Assembly (NCBI RefSeq): GCF_018991925.1
Contig: NW_024724368.1
Span: forward strand, 6,614,808-6,678,807
Length of the DNA stretch: 64,000 nucleotides
From: Homarus americanus
Taxonomy: Eukaryota > Arthropoda > Malacostraca > Decapoda > Nephropidae
Direction: 5' to 3'
Within the stretch, counting starts at the first letter, position 1. Each line of letters begins with the position of its first letter. A model generated the notes under the pieces. It did not search any database. It was not told the origin of the DNA and saw nothing but the letters and a program-made list of their open reading frames with translations. Position numbers and translations under genes: made by a program. Positions 61,901 through 64,000 of this stretch are shown piece after piece.

Positions 61901-62229
61901 ATAATTATTAAGGAATGCATGTCCGTGGAGGGGAGTGGTGATGGGAGGAGGAGTAGGGAGAAATGACCGAAGGAAGGAGAGAGGAAGAGAGGTAAGGGGA
62001 GAGAGAGAGAACCATCGTCATCCGGTAACACGCGCGCACTCTTCATCAGGCTCGTGGCGCTTCTCTCACACAGTTCTCAATCTCACCACCAGAGTAACAT
62101 AACCTCACATAGGGGGTCAAGCAAATTAAGGTATCTAAGATTTCTAGTTCATACGATACTGGTTTGTAAACTCTCCCCTGTGTGTGTAAACACAACCTAA
62201 CGCTAATTATTGCGCGCGCGCGCACACAT

Positions 62230-62263
<34 letters not shown>

Positions 62264-62621
62264 CCCCACCCCACCCCAAGTTCCGACAAACAATATGGTG
62301 TCAACATTGATTCCCAGTTAAGACTTTCAACGTTCATACACAGTTGTTGTTCCTAAGACAGCAAAATGGTAATAAAATGCGTTTTACTGCACCAACGTCG
62401 TCACGAGCGGCCACCCACGAGTGTTTGAGGTGGTTGGCTGTCGGCCTTCACGTGCTTCAGGTGTGTGGAGATGGTTCCATACACCTGAAGCATACCACAG
62501 TCTCATTTCAAATAAATAAATCTTATCACAAACGCTTAGTCTTATTTATACATCCTTTTACACATCTAATATTTTATAATCTTACAGAACGGATTACTTG
62601 AAGATTAGAGCCTTCTTTATT
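58912..62621. other. Anonymous sequence right of the repeat units
   Basis: No gene recognised. Contains (ATT)n near 60221-60251, (TA)n near 60305-60320, and a (GC)n-(CATA)n-(CA)n compound microsatellite at 62211-62264. Confidence 0.55.
62211..62264. repeat. (GC)n-(CATA)n-(CA)n compound microsatellite
   Basis: GC dinucleotides, then CATA units, then CA. Confidence 0.95.
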
Positions 62622-62775
62622 TCACCTTAAGATTAACCCAACCTAAACCTAACCTAATCCGTGCAGGTAGAGTTAAGATGTTTACTCATCAGGTGAAATC
62701 ACCTTAAGATTAACCCAACCTAAACCTAACCTAATCCGTGCAGGTAGAGTTAAGATGTTTACTCATCAGGTGAAA
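62622..62775. repeat. 77-bp tandem duplication with CCTAA motifs
   Basis: TCACCTTAAGATTAACCCAA starts at 62622 and again at 62699. Each unit contains CCTAAACCTAACC, GCAGGTAGAGTTAAGATG and CATCAGGTGAAA. The units appear identical. Confidence 0.95.
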
Positions 62776-62965
62776 TAAGTTTGGGGGGAGGAGTAAACAT
62801 CAGGTGGTCCGGAAATATTAATGAGCCACGTGAAGTCTCTGCAATGTTTACAACGTTCACTAAATAGTTAATATCTACAGCTGCCTCCTCTACGCTGGCT
62901 GCCTTCATGAGGTCCTGCTTATCACCAAGATCTACGAACACTAAGGATGTCTACACTAGTGGTAC
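62776..62965. other. Spacer, nothing recognised
   Basis: No motif or gene recognised. Confidence 0.5.
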
Positions 62966-63748
62966 CAGTGGTGGGGTACACAAGAGGGTGGGTACTAGAG
63001 GTGGGGTACACAAGAGGGTGGGTACTAGAGGTGGGGTGGCACAGGTGGGTACCAGGAGGTGGGCACACAAGAGGGTGGGTACTAGAGGTGGGCACACAAG
63101 AGGGTGGGCACCAGAGGTGGGGGCACACAAGAGGGTGGGGTGAGGTGGGATACACAAGAGGGTGGGTACTAGGAGGTGGATACACAAGAGGGTGGGCACC
63201 AGAGGTGGGACACACAAGAGGGTGGGGTACTAGAGGTGGGGTACACAAGAGGGTGGGTACTCAGAGGTGGGGGCACAAGAGGGTGGGCACTTCAGAGGTA
63301 AGAGGGTGGGTACCAGAGGTGGATACACAAGAGGGTGGGTACTAGAGGTGGGGGGCACACAAGAGGGTGGGCACTAGAGGTGGGGGTACACAAGAGGGTG
63401 GGTACTAGAGGGGGTACACAAGAGGGTGGGTACTAGAGGGCACAAGAGGGAGGCACTAGAGGTGGGGGTACACAAGAGGGTGGCACTAGAGGTGGGGTGC
63501 CACAAGAGGGTGGCACCAGAGGTGGGATACACACAAGAGGGTGGGGTACTCAGAGGTGGGCACAAGAGGGTGGGTACTAGAGGTGGGGTACACAAGAGGG
63601 TGGGTACCAGAGGTGGGATACACAGGAGAGTACCAGCGGTGGGGTACACAAGAGGGTGGGTACTAGAGGTGGGGTACACAAGAGGGTGGGTACCAGAGGT
63701 GGGATACACAGGAGAGTACCAGCGGTGGGGTACACAAGAGGGTACCAG
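62966..63748. repeat. 30-bp minisatellite, GGTGGGGTACACAAGAGGGT type
   Basis: About 25 units of roughly 30 bp (GGTGGGGTACACAAGAGGGT + GGGTACTAGA) with small indels. Long Gly/Val or Pro/Leu frames on both strands are artefacts. It joins directly to the CR1-like coding segment. Confidence 0.95.
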
Positions 63749-64000
63749 GAGCTAACTCGAAACAATGGTTTTATATTAGACAAATTTAGATTCAGGCGCG
63801 AGATAGATAAACACTGGTTTGGAAATAAAGTAGCGAATGAGTGGAACAAGTTACCAAACATCATCATTAACTCGAACATGTTGAATAGCTTCAAATATAG
63901 GTTAGACGGATATATGAGCGACAGGGGTTGGGTGTAAACGAGACTGCTCACTATGGGCCAATAAACCGGCTGCAGTTTCCTCCATTCTTATGACTGTTTA
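63749..64000 (+). mobile_element. CR1-like 3' end at the right edge
   Basis: The plus strand reads NNGFILDKFRFRREIDKHWF, then NKVANEWNKLPN and SFKYRLDGYMSDRGWV, with TAA at 63935-63937. This is the same kind of CR1-like C-terminus as in the large repeat unit but clearly diverged. ATTCTTATG (about 63983-63991) resembles the CR1 3' octamer. The 5' side is cut by the minisatellite, so only the last 60 or so codons remain; the right side may continue beyond the window. Confidence 0.82.

Noticed and set aside
62907..63755. CRISPR-like array
   Set aside because: Units of about 30 bp are contiguous with no unique spacers, and the context is eukaryotic; the same goes for 25287-25376.

Overview
This is eukaryotic, gene-poor, repeat-rich DNA. 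Dense microsatellites ((AT)n, (CA/GT)n, (GA)n, (ATT)n), many minisatellites, TTAGG/CCTAA-type interstitial motifs, and degraded I/Jockey-, CR1-, hAT- and PIF/Harbinger-like elements suggest an arthropod, most likely a decapod crustacean. That assignment is inference. I see no operon, phage, CRISPR or other prokaryotic feature.

Left part (1-28.7 kb): On the minus strand a non-LTR retrotransposon has an uninterrupted endonuclease-RT ORF (2389 to 1, running off the edge). It is preceded by a zinc-knuckle ORF1 broken by one TGA and one homopolymer shift, and by the 3' end of a second element lying head-to-tail. Further right come a 5'-truncated non-LTR insertion with a 13-bp target-site duplication (6.76-7.19 kb), a possible ORF1 fragment (7.8 kb), a hAT transposase C-terminus (9.5 kb), a hairpin between two AT arrays (10.0-10.25 kb), a THAP-domain exon (12.7 kb), PIF/Harbinger remnants (13.1-13.8 kb) and a nearly full-length CR1-like element with two stop codons (14.0-17.1 kb). 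Next are an eight-finger C2H2 zinc-finger ORF (20.4-21.2 kb), a ZBED/GTF2IRD2-like hAT remnant (21.4-22.1 kb), a decayed RT (23.2 kb), three tandem-repeat blocks (24.8-26.7 kb) and an RNase H fragment (27.9 kb).

Middle (28.7-37.4 kb): Essentially non-coding, with microsatellites, purine-rich tracts and one possible RING-like small ORF.

Right part (37.4-58.9 kb): One unit of about 7.4 kb occurs three times, forward, inverted, then (after a 100-N gap) forward again. The 20 bases right after the gap resemble a nanopore ligation adapter. The simplest reading is an assembly-inflated locus, probably a false inverted duplication of one region or of two haplotypes. Two structural differences between copies (a GA array and a replaced block of about 114 bp) keep a real duplication possible. 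The rest (58.9-64 kb) is mostly anonymous, with a 77-bp tandem duplication, a 30-bp minisatellite and the 3' end of another CR1-like element at the right edge.

The best candidates for host genes are the THAP exon and the C2H2 zinc-finger ORF. Every other recognisable coding sequence is transposon-derived. I found nothing I could defend as a new multi-gene system.
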